A DNA stretch of 15,981 nt from Caryophanales bacterium (GTDB taxonomy: Bacteria; Bacillota_I; Bacilli_A; RF39; UBA660), in assembly GCA_016282415.1 (NCBI GenBank), contig JAEEKO010000022.1, positions 1 to 15,981 of the forward strand. The letters run 5' to 3'. A model generated the notes under the pieces. That model did not search any database, was not told the origin of the DNA, and saw only the letters and a program-made list of their open reading frames with translations. Position 1 is the first letter of the stretch. Every line of letters begins with the position of its first letter. Made by a program: the position numbers and the translations under genes. Positions 6,558 through 13,232 of this stretch are shown here, in pieces.

Positions 6558-7139
6558 ATGAAAAAAATTATTAGATTTGTTATTTATGGAATATTATTTA
6601 GTGCAGTTATATTTGCCTTTATTTATATTGGAACTTATGATTTTAAAGATAAAAAGAAAACAGCTAACGAACAAGTTGCTTTAAAATTTTCATCAATTAA
6701 AAATGATAATAAGTTTGTGGAAGTAACAATGGATCAAGCAATTAATATTGTTAAAAACGATGGTTTAATATTATTTGCTAATCCGAAAAATAAATGGGCA
6801 GATAAATATGCATATATTTTAAATGAAGCCGTTCGTGATACTCGTATCAAAAATGTAGCAATTATTGATGTTACGGTTGATCGCCAACAAAATTCATTAA
6901 AGTATCAAAAATTAATTAAAGCTTTAGGTGACTATGTTTTATATGATGATTTAGACAATGCTCATCTTTATATGCCAACATTTATCATTATCAAAGATAA
7001 AAAAATAATATATTTTGATAATGAAACAGCCATGAATTATGGTTACGTTGATTTTGATAAATATTGGACTCCTGAATTAGAAGAAACAAAAAAGAATATG
7101 TTATTAGATGGTATTAATGAATATTTAAGGGTTGATTAG
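6558..7139 (+). CDS. Membrane-anchored thioredoxin-like protein without cysteines
   Basis: This 193-residue protein has one N-terminal membrane helix (about residues 5-24) and an extracytoplasmic domain. Residues about 58-155 suggest a degenerate thioredoxin fold: a helix before the strand GLILFAN, the active-site region reading NPKNKWADKY where WCxxC would be, a strand NVAIIDVTVD, and YMPTFIIIKDKK with Pro140 at the cis-proline position. There is no cysteine anywhere, so it cannot be a disulfide oxidoreductase; a chaperone-like or structural role is possible. The ATG at 6558 is preferred because TAGGTGG lies just upstream; the GTG at 6549 overlaps that ribosome site. It ends two bases before the next gene. 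Confidence 0.6.
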   Translation: MKKIIRFVIYGILFSAVIFAFIYIGTYDFKDKKKTANEQVALKFSSIKNDNKFVEVTMDQAINIVKNDGLILFANPKNKWADKYAYILNEAVRDTRIKNVAIIDVTVDRQQNSLKYQKLIKALGDYVLYDDLDNAHLYMPTFIIIKDKKIIYFDNETAMNYGYVDFDKYWTPELEETKKNMLLDGINEYLRVD

Positions 7140-7141
7140 AA

Positions 7142-7903
7142 ATGAATGAAGAAAAGAAAAGTAAAATATTTTTTAGTTTATTCTTTATATTGATAATTGG
7201 AATTGTTTTAGCAGGAACTTATTTCTTATATTTTGATAAACCAGATACTAAAGAAAAAATTATCAATATTAGTAAGAAAGTAAAGAAAAATAAGAATAAA
7301 GATTATATTTATTATGATAACTTTGAGGTTATTAGTGAAGAATTAGCATTAACCTATAAAGAACCTGTAATTAATTTTAAGGGTAGTGATATTAAAGAAC
7401 TTAATGATAAATTAAAAGAAGCTGCTGCTAAGGTTAAAGGTAATGTTAAAAAGTATAGTGCTGCTAGTGAAGAAGAAAAAGCTAGTGTTGATATTTGTCC
7501 TGATGATATCTTTACCGCAACAATGCGTGAGTATGACACTTATCAATACAATCATTTTTTAAGCTTAGTCGTTCGTGAATATACATATCGTTGTGATCAT
7601 ACTCCAACGCTTAATAAGTACGAAGCTTATGTCTTTGATATTACCACTGGTAAATACTTAAACCAAAGTGAAGTATTAAAAGCTAATGATTTATTATTTA
7701 GTAAAGTTCAAACGGAAGTAAGGAATCATTTATCGAATGTTAGTTTAGAATTAAATGAAGGTGAAGTCATTAATATTGAAAAAACTATTAATGGTTTAAA
7801 TGATGAAGCTGCTATTTATGTTGATAATGATGGTGTTATTAATGTAGAATACATTGCAAAAACCGATAATAGTAATTATAATGATAGTATAATAATTAAA
7901 TAA
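7142..7903 (+). CDS. Membrane-anchored DUF4163/DUF3298-like envelope protein
   Basis: This 253-residue protein has a very short cytoplasmic N-terminus, one membrane helix (about 9-31), a lysine-rich stretch (to about 60) and an extracytoplasmic domain. The element VINFKGSDIKELNDKLKEAA fits the start of DUF4163-type domains. The later FDITTGKYLNQSEVLK fits the strand-turn (DLxTGKxxxLxDL) of DUF3298. These modules are known from RsiV (lysozyme-sensing anti-sigma factor) and PdaC. Here no cytoplasmic anti-sigma segment or catalytic domain is attached, so it may be a stand-alone ligand- or wall-binding protein. Two cysteines (in DICPDD and YRCDHT) could form a disulfide. The gene starts two bases after its upstream neighbour and nine bases before frr, so all three are probably co-transcribed. 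Confidence 0.6.
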   Translation: MNEEKKSKIFFSLFFILIIGIVLAGTYFLYFDKPDTKEKIINISKKVKKNKNKDYIYYDNFEVISEELALTYKEPVINFKGSDIKELNDKLKEAAAKVKGNVKKYSAASEEEKASVDICPDDIFTATMREYDTYQYNHFLSLVVREYTYRCDHTPTLNKYEAYVFDITTGKYLNQSEVLKANDLLFSKVQTEVRNHLSNVSLELNEGEVINIEKTINGLNDEAAIYVDNDGVINVEYIAKTDNSNYNDSIIIK

Positions 7904-7912
7904 GGAGATATT

Positions 7913-8455
7913 ATGGAATTTGATATTATTGAAACAGAATTAAAAATGGATAAAGCAATTGAAAACTTAGAAAGTCGTTTAACAACAATTCGTGCTGGTC
8001 GTGCTAATCCATCAATGCTTAATGGAATTATGGTTGAATGTTATGGCTGCCAAAGCCCAATTAACAGCTTAGCAAATATTTCCGTTGTTGATGCTCGTCA
8101 ATTATTTATTAAACCTTTTGATAAATCAATCATCAAGGATATTGAAAAAGCAATCTTTGAAGCTAATTTAGGTTTAACCCCAACAAATAATGGGGAAGTG
8201 GTTATTTTAACAGTTCCAGAATTAACTGAAGATAAACGTAGAGAATATGTTAAACAAGCAAAAAGCGTTGGTGAAGAGGCTAAAATTGCTTTAAGAAATA
8301 TTCGTCAAGATGCTAATAATGCTATTAAAAAACTTGAATTACCTGAAGATCAAGAAAAAGCAAATCTTGATGATGTTCAAGATTTGATTAACAAGTATAA
8401 TGCTAAAGTTGATGAAGTAATGAAAGCTAAAGAAAACGAATTAATGGAAATTTAA
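7913..8455 (+). CDS. frr: Ribosome recycling factor
   Basis: RRF splits post-termination ribosomes together with EF-G. The product has 180 residues, close to the usual 185. It carries the three-helix-bundle signatures: MDKAIENLESRLTTIRAGRANPSML in the first helix (the RAGRA..P motif), ISVVDARQLFIKPFD, the hinge-side LGLTPTNNGEV, and VPELTEDKRREYVKQAKS followed by ALRNIRQDAN. The ribosome site AAGGAGAT is strong. frr normally follows pyrH; here it follows two envelope-protein genes. lemA downstream has its own promoter. Confidence 0.98.
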   Translation: MEFDIIETELKMDKAIENLESRLTTIRAGRANPSMLNGIMVECYGCQSPINSLANISVVDARQLFIKPFDKSIIKDIEKAIFEANLGLTPTNNGEVVILTVPELTEDKRREYVKQAKSVGEEAKIALRNIRQDANNAIKKLELPEDQEKANLDDVQDLINKYNAKVDEVMKAKENELMEI

Positions 8456-8456
8456 T

Positions 8457-8485
8457 TTGTTTAAATCATATAATTATGATACAAT
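8457..8485 (+). promoter_or_regulatory. lemA promoter
   Basis: TTGTTT (8457-8462), a 17-base spacer and TACAAT (8480-8485) with TGA just before it form a TG-extended sigma-A promoter in the short frr-lemA gap. Its layout is nearly the same as that of the rpsB promoter. An AAGGAGATG ribosome site follows. Confidence 0.7.
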
Positions 8486-8508
8486 AATGATTAGAAGGAG
8501 ATGTTATA

Positions 8509-9087
8509 ATGAGTACAGTCTTATTATCTATTTTAATATTTGGAGGTATTGGTATTGTTGTATTAGCAATTTTGTTAATCTTAATTGTTATCGGCATTTA
8601 TAATAAAATTGTTAATGCTAAAATGAAAGTTGATAATCAATTTGCACAAATTGATGTTCAATTAAAACAACGATTCGATTTAATTCCTAACTTAGTAGAA
8701 ACAGTTAAGGGATATATGAAACATGAATCAGAAACACTTGAAAATGTTATTAAAGCACGTAATACATATTTAACTGCAGCTACACCAGAAGATAAGTTAG
8801 AAGCAAATAATCAAGTAACTCAAGCAATGAATAAGTTATTTGCATTATCTGAAGCTTATCCTGATTTAAAAGCAAATGACAACTTTAAAGATTTACAAGC
8901 ATCTGAAAAAGAAGTTGAATCTAAAATTGCTTATGCTCGTCAATTCTACAATGATGCAGTTATGAAATATAATGGATTAGTTATGAGAGTTCCAAGCAAC
9001 ATCGTAGCAATGATTTTTGGTTTCAAAGCAATGCGTTATTTTGAAGCTGAAGCAGAAGAACGTCAAAACGTTAAAATCGAATTTTAA
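8509..9087 (+). CDS. lemA: LemA family membrane protein
   Basis: LemA-family proteins have an N-terminal membrane helix followed by a long antiparallel helical bundle outside the membrane; their role is poorly defined, probably in the envelope. The 192-residue product has the helix at about 5-31. It also has the family signature AKMKVDNQFAQIDVQLKQRF and DLIPNLVETVKGYMKHE, then VIKARN. The C-terminal half has KEVESKIAYARQFYNDAV, the conserved YN, and VPSNIVAMIFGF before a short charged end. The gene stands alone between its own promoter and terminator. The htpX protease gene that often accompanies lemA is not present here. Confidence 0.95.
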   Translation: MSTVLLSILIFGGIGIVVLAILLILIVIGIYNKIVNAKMKVDNQFAQIDVQLKQRFDLIPNLVETVKGYMKHESETLENVIKARNTYLTAATPEDKLEANNQVTQAMNKLFALSEAYPDLKANDNFKDLQASEKEVESKIAYARQFYNDAVMKYNGLVMRVPSNIVAMIFGFKAMRYFEAEAEERQNVKIEF

Positions 9088-9110
9088 AACTAACGAAAGT
9101 TAGTTTTTTT
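9086..9110 (+). terminator. Intrinsic terminator after lemA
   Basis: AAAACTAAC pairs with GTTAGTTTT around a GAAA tetraloop and runs into a T tract. It begins inside the lemA stop codon. Confidence 0.9.
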
Positions 9111-9160
9111 ATTGCATAAAAAAATAAAATTAATCATATTTTTTACTATGGAGGCAGATA

Positions 9161-9754
9161 ATGGAAAATATAATTAATTTTAAAAAAGATATTAAATTTG
9201 ATACGATGATTTATGAAATCAGTGAATTAAATATTGATCATGATTATCAAGTTAATGATTATACTATTAATGGTAATTATGTTATTAATGGTACCTATAA
9301 AGATAGTGAAATCAAAATCGGTAAAGAGACATTTAATTATACTATTCCGTTTACCGTAGAGTTAAATAATAATGTAGATTTAAACACGGTAACATTAGAA
9401 ATAAATGATTTTGATTATCAATTTAATAATAATATCTTAAGTATCAGTATTAATAATTTATTAACTTATGAAGAAGTATTAACGGATTTATTTCAAGAAA
9501 TGGATGACGAATATCGCGATGATGACGATATAGAAGCTTTAATTGATGTTGAACCAGAAATCAGTGATAACGTTAGCGAAGAAGTCCCAGTTGAAGCTGA
9601 CAGTTATGTTAAATATAAAATTCATATATTAAAAGATAATGAAACAATAGATGATCTTTGTCAAATATATAAGATTAGTAAATCAACTATTTTAAATTAT
9701 AATCATGATGAATTTAGTGTTGGATCAAAAATAATAATTCCTAATGAAGAATAG
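9161..9754 (+). CDS. spoVID: SpoVID-like spore-coat morphogenetic protein with C-terminal LysM
   Basis: SpoVID helps the coat encase the forespore, interacting with SpoIVA and SafA in Bacillus. This shorter, 197-residue version has an N-terminal beta-rich domain (about 1-105) with the alternating pattern YTINGNYVINGTY, FNYTIPFTVELN and NILSISINNLL seen in SpoVID N-domains. An acidic linker follows (about 112-148). The C-terminal LysM domain (about 151-194) contains YKIHILKDNETIDDLCQIY, then STILNYN and VGSKIIIP. B. subtilis SpoVID has about 575 residues with a much longer acidic middle. The ribosome site GGAGG is strong. The next gene overlaps by 11 bases and is ysxE-like, as in Bacillus, which supports the call. 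Sporulation sigma control is expected, but no clear sigma-E promoter was found. Confidence 0.75.
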   Translation: MENIINFKKDIKFDTMIYEISELNIDHDYQVNDYTINGNYVINGTYKDSEIKIGKETFNYTIPFTVELNNNVDLNTVTLEINDFDYQFNNNILSISINNLLTYEEVLTDLFQEMDDEYRDDDDIEALIDVEPEISDNVSEEVPVEADSYVKYKIHILKDNETIDDLCQIYKISKSTILNYNHDEFSVGSKIIIPNEE

Positions 9755-10562
9755 AAATGCCATTATTGGCAATGTTAAAGTAAAAAATGGAGTGGTTTAT
9801 AAAAAACATAATAAAGATAATTTCTTACTGTTTGATTATTTAAATAATCATAACTTTAATAATATTCCTAATTATCAAATTCAAGATGGTTATTTAACAT
9901 ATCCGTTTATCGAAGATTATAGTATTAATAATGATTTAAAAGCTAAAGAATTAATCAATATTATTGCTAATTTACATAATAAAACGGTATATACGAAGAA
10001 TATTGATATTGAGAAAATCAATAAATTAAAAGATAAGTACTTAAACCATCTTAATTATTATCGTAACTATTTTTATAATTATTTTAATGCTAATATTAAC
10101 AAGGAATTTTATAAACCAAGTGCATATTTAATTTTGAGGAATTATGCTTTTATTATTCGTTATTTGGATGATGCAATTAAAGAAGTTAATGAGTGGTATG
10201 ACATAGTAAAAGCTAAAAATAAAGTTAGATTAAGTGTGGTTCATAATAATTTAAACCTTAATCATTTAATTTTAAATAATAACAATTATTTAATAAGTTG
10301 GGATCACTATAAAAATGATTTTCCGGTAATCGATTTGGTTATTTTTTATCAAAATTATTTTAACGATTTAAATTTTGAAGATTTATTTAAGGAATATCTT
10401 CAGATTTTTCCATTAAATGATGATGAAATGAAATTATTTAAAATATTGTTATATTTAAATTTTAAATATGATAATAATGATTTAGAATTAACAAGATTAA
10501 AAAATAATACAATATTTATTTTATACTTACAGAAAACTGATGCACTTATAAAGGTATTATAA
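9744..10562 (+). CDS. ysxE: YsxE/CotS-like spore-coat protein, degenerate APH-type kinase fold
   Basis: The CotS/YsxE family consists of spore-associated proteins with an aminoglycoside-phosphotransferase-like fold. The 272-residue product shows YLTYPFIEDYS near the N-lobe, a helix LINIIANLHNKT, and the catalytic-loop region VVHNNLNLNHLIL followed by YLISWDHYKNDFPVIDLVIFY. In active APH kinases the loop reads HGDxxxxN. Here it is HNN with His in place of the last Asn, so the base Asp is replaced by Asn169; the metal-binding Asp seems kept (SWDHY). Phosphotransfer is therefore doubtful. It overlaps the SpoVID-like gene by 11 bases, implying coupled translation. Its last codons form the first arm of the following terminator. 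Confidence 0.72.
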   Translation: MKNRNAIIGNVKVKNGVVYKKHNKDNFLLFDYLNNHNFNNIPNYQIQDGYLTYPFIEDYSINNDLKAKELINIIANLHNKTVYTKNIDIEKINKLKDKYLNHLNYYRNYFYNYFNANINKEFYKPSAYLILRNYAFIIRYLDDAIKEVNEWYDIVKAKNKVRLSVVHNNLNLNHLILNNNNYLISWDHYKNDFPVIDLVIFYQNYFNDLNFEDLFKEYLQIFPLNDDEMKLFKILLYLNFKYDNNDLELTRLKNNTIFILYLQKTDALIKVL

Positions 10563-10577
10563 AATACCTTTTTTTTT
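10550..10577 (+). terminator. Intrinsic terminator after spoVID-ysxE
   Basis: AAAGGTATT pairs with AATACCTTT around an ATAA loop, followed by a run of T. The 5' arm and loop are the last codons and stop of the ysxE-like gene. Confidence 0.9.
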
Positions 10578-10588
10578 AAGTTTAATAA

Positions 10589-10597
10589 TGTTATAAT
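10589..10597 (+). promoter_or_regulatory. TG-extended -10 promoter of the Gly-rich prepilin gene
   Basis: TGT followed by a perfect TATAAT (10592-10597) lies just after the ysxE terminator and 23 bases before the next start. The -35 position is only a T run. An AGGAAGA ribosome site follows. Confidence 0.55.
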
Positions 10598-10619
10598 ATT
10601 TTCAGAATAGGAAGATAGT

Positions 10620-12365
10620 ATGAATAAGAAGGGTTTCGTATTTGTTGAAACAATTATCGTTATAGCAGTTCTTATTACAGCATTATTATTGATATATGCT
10701 GGTTTTGTTAGTGTTTTAAATAACGAAAAAGTTCATTCTTATTATGATGACCCGGTTTATTTATATCGTTCGATATATTTAAAAACTTTTTTAGAAAAAA
10801 ATAACACCAGTGTTTTATTTAATGGTGTTGATGAAAATGGTATTATTCGTTTTAACTGTAATTATCAAGGTTTAATCGAAGATTATGGTGATGTTTCTTT
10901 AAATACCAATGCGTTTTGTGAAACTTTATTATCCGCAATTAATGTCGATAGTTTATATCTAACTCAATATAATATTAATGATTATAAGAATTGTCCAAAC
11001 TTTTATTCAGAAAATAGTTCAATTACGCCATCGGAAATGTGTTTGAAATTAGAAAATTTAATGGATTATCCAACTTATGATTATTTTAGAACGTTACGTA
11101 GTTATGGCGATGATAATAATTTGATTTCAGGTTATCGTATGATTTTAGTTTATCGTAATCTATTATCTGATGTTGAAGAATGTGCTGAAAATGATACAGT
11201 TTGTCGTGAGAATGAGTATTATGAGAATTATTATACTTCATTAAAATTAAAAGACGCGCATACGGAGAATAAATTTAGAACCGTTAATATTACCGTATCG
11301 CATGGTTCAACACCTATTAGCAGTGTTAATACTGTAATTGGTCGTGATGTATCATTTGCCATTACCGCTGCAACTAACTACCAAGCAGCAGGTGCAGAAG
11401 TATCTTGTACTAATGGTCAAACTGGTGCTATGAGTGGTAATAATTTGGTTGTAACTAATGTTACTGATAATACTACTTGTACTGTCACGTTAATGCCAAA
11501 GTGTACTGTTGATAATAATACAGCTTGGGATTACAGTTTTACTGGTAATTCTCAAACGTTTACAGCATCTTGTCGAGGAACATATCAAGTTGAATTATGG
11601 GGTGCTCAAGGTGGTAAAAGTGGTGGTAAAGGTGCTTATACTACGGGTAAAATAAATATTGATGCCAACCAAAAATTTTATATATTTGTTGGTGGAACCA
11701 ATGGTTATAATGGTGGTGCTGCTGGAGGAGTATTTGCTTATGATAGTAATGGTGGCGGTGCGACTGATGTTCGCTTATTAAATGATATTTCAAGTTTAAA
11801 TAGTCGTATTATGGTTGCTGGTGGCGGCGGTGGATCAATTGTTAATGGATCTACTAATGCGGTTGGCGGTGCCGGTGGATCCCTTAATGGTTCAATCGGT
11901 ACAGTAGTATTCTACGATAATGGTTGTGGTTCAAGTGTAGCTCTTTGTGAAGAATGTGATACTTCCGTTAATGGAACTGTTACATGTACTACCGGTAATA
12001 GTTGTGGTTGCTTGTCTCACAATGCTTCTGGTGGAACGCAAATTAGTGGTGGTGTTGGTGCTCATTTCTTAAAATATAATAGTAGTAATACTTACATTTT
12101 ATCTAATGCCTCTGACGGACGCTTTGGTATTGGTGGGGTACCAGGTGGTGGCGGCGGCTTCTATGGTGGCGGCGGTGGATTAATTGCTGGTAATGCCTAT
12201 GTTGGAGCAGCCGGAGGATCATCTTGCGTTAATGGTAGTTTGAATGTACTTAATAATTATTATGATTGTTCAAGTAATAATTATAAATTCAATAATATTT
12301 CCTTTACTGCTGGAGATAATAGTGGTAATGGTAAAGCTAAAATAACGTTAATTGAGTCATTCTAA
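10620..12365 (+). CDS. Prepilin-like surface protein with C-terminal Gly-rich domain
   Basis: The N-terminus MNKKGFVFVETIIVIAVLI is a type IV prepilin signal: basic leader, peptidase site Gly5|Phe6, Glu at +5 and a long hydrophobic helix. The 581-residue product is far larger than a normal pseudopilin. Residues about 30-215 form an unrecognised Cys-containing domain. Residues about 221-293 look like an Ig-like beta domain (VNITVSHGST ... TTCTVTLMP). From about 295 to the end it matches the bacterial Gly_rich family (PF12810-type, related to the glycine-rich region of ALK/LTK receptors), with YQVELWGAQGGKSGGKGAYTT, FYIFVGGTNGYNGG, GGGATDVRL, AGGGGGS and PGGGGGFYGGGGG. A cysteine cluster lies at about 437-467. 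It is probably an extracellular tip or adhesive subunit. No assembly ATPase or prepilin peptidase is in the window. Confidence 0.8.
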   Translation: MNKKGFVFVETIIVIAVLITALLLIYAGFVSVLNNEKVHSYYDDPVYLYRSIYLKTFLEKNNTSVLFNGVDENGIIRFNCNYQGLIEDYGDVSLNTNAFCETLLSAINVDSLYLTQYNINDYKNCPNFYSENSSITPSEMCLKLENLMDYPTYDYFRTLRSYGDDNNLISGYRMILVYRNLLSDVEECAENDTVCRENEYYENYYTSLKLKDAHTENKFRTVNITVSHGSTPISSVNTVIGRDVSFAITAATNYQAAGAEVSCTNGQTGAMSGNNLVVTNVTDNTTCTVTLMPKCTVDNNTAWDYSFTGNSQTFTASCRGTYQVELWGAQGGKSGGKGAYTTGKINIDANQKFYIFVGGTNGYNGGAAGGVFAYDSNGGGATDVRLLNDISSLNSRIMVAGGGGGSIVNGSTNAVGGAGGSLNGSIGTVVFYDNGCGSSVALCEECDTSVNGTVTCTTGNSCGCLSHNASGGTQISGGVGAHFLKYNSSNTYILSNASDGRFGIGGVPGGGGGFYGGGGGLIAGNAYVGAAGGSSCVNGSLNVLNNYYDCSSNNYKFNNISFTAGDNSGNGKAKITLIESF

Positions 12366-12541
12366 TATGGCCATAAAATACGATATAAACAAATCATTAA
12401 TAAAAAAACTTCAATTATTAAAACTATGACATTAAAACGAAATGGTAGGATTAAAGTTATTATTAATTGATAAAAGATTAAAACTAACAATAGTCCAGAA
12501 AGAATAACGGCAAAAAAGCCTTTAGGACGATTTGGATACAT
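12362..12541 (-). CDS. Small two-helix membrane protein antisense between the prepilin genes
   Basis: This 59-residue protein begins MYPNRPKGFFAVILSG and has two hydrophobic segments (about residues 8-29 and 36-56), ending RILWPY. The start at 12541 is chosen because TAGGTG lies six bases upstream on the minus strand. A longer start at 12604 would have no ribosome site and would face the start codon of the plus-strand gene. It fills the gap between the two prepilin genes on the opposite strand and overlaps the first one by four bases at the stops. Its function is unknown. The clean reading frame, ribosome site and membrane character favour a real gene, but there is no recognised family. Confidence 0.55.
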   Translation of the reverse strand: MYPNRPKGFFAVILSGLLLVLIFYQLIITLILPFRFNVIVLIIEVFLLMICLYRILWPY

Positions 12542-12559
12542 GATATCACCTAATATAAT
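12532..12559 (+). promoter_or_regulatory. Candidate promoter of the second prepilin-like gene
   Basis: TTGGAT, a 16-base spacer and a perfect TATAAT (12554-12559) lie 44 bases before the downstream start. The same AT-rich box reads TATATT or TATTAT on the other strand, so it could also serve the divergent 59-residue gene. Confidence 0.4.
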
Positions 12560-12602
12560 ATATTTAAAAAGTTTAAAACGGTGAATTAAAGGAAGTGAAG
12601 AC

Positions 12603-13232
12603 ATGAATAAACGTGGTATGACAATAGCGGAAATAATTATAAGTGTTACTTTGATTGCAATTGTTATTATCTTTTTAATGCGACTTTTAACAACTATTCG
12701 TTATGAAGAAAGTTTTTCTAATTATGAAAAAGCCAATAGTGTTAGTCGTTCAGAAATAATTAAAGCAATCCAAACGGATTTAATGGCTTATAATTTATTT
12801 GATTTAAAAGATGAATCAAATAGTGTCTCTGGATCTGGAAAAGCAATTCTTCACTTTGTATTTGCTGATATAAATAATACTAATAAATATTTAATTATTG
12901 AAAATGAGGTTATATCTTACTGTTTAACAACAAATTGTAATGGAGCATCAGATCGTATTTGGAAGTTAGATAAGAGTAAAGATGATGTTCATTATGATCC
13001 TAGTTGTATTAAGTATGATTATGACATTAGTACTAGTAGCCAATATTACTGGATTAAGTTTATTATTAAATTAGTTAAACCAGGAAGTGTTGATAATACG
13101 ATTGATGATATTGAAATCTTCTATATGGGTGAGAAGGGCGATGATTATAGCAATGCTCATATTCCTCAACCATCAGATTATTATCTAGGTAAACACGTAA
13201 CTGGTCAATGCCACGATAGTTCCTCTAACTAG
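12603..13232 (+). CDS. Type IV prepilin-like protein
   Basis: The N-terminus MNKRGMTIAEIIISVTLIAI is a class III (prepilin) signal with predicted cleavage at Gly5|Met6 and Glu at +5, followed by one hydrophobic helix to about residue 30. The remaining roughly 180 residues form an unrecognised globular domain with four cysteines (in SYCLTTNCN, PSCIKYD and GQCHD). At 209 residues it is in the usual size range for a minor pilin or pseudopilin. The ribosome site AAGGAAGTGAAG precedes the ATG. It lies downstream of the Gly-rich prepilin and may be part of the same surface structure. The last 48 bases overlap the end of ylbJ on the opposite strand. Confidence 0.75.
   Translation: MNKRGMTIAEIIISVTLIAIVIIFLMRLLTTIRYEESFSNYEKANSVSRSEIIKAIQTDLMAYNLFDLKDESNSVSGSGKAILHFVFADINNTNKYLIIENEVISYCLTTNCNGASDRIWKLDKSKDDVHYDPSCIKYDYDISTSSQYYWIKFIIKLVKPGSVDNTIDDIEIFYMGEKGDDYSNAHIPQPSDYYLGKHVTGQCHDSSSN

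Noticed and set aside
11600..12200. GGT/GGC-rich stretch as a DNA repeat or transferred segment
   Set aside because: It is explained by the polyglycine loops of the Gly-rich domain; the flanking codon use matches the neighbours.
12366..12375. Palindrome TATGGCCATA as an operator
   Set aside because: It falls on the codons at the end of the antisense small gene and has no partner site; chance is the simplest explanation.
12542..12604. Longer 80-residue version of the antisense membrane protein
   Set aside because: There is no ribosome site before the 12604 start, and the extra residues are not hydrophobic; the start at 12541 has a clear one.
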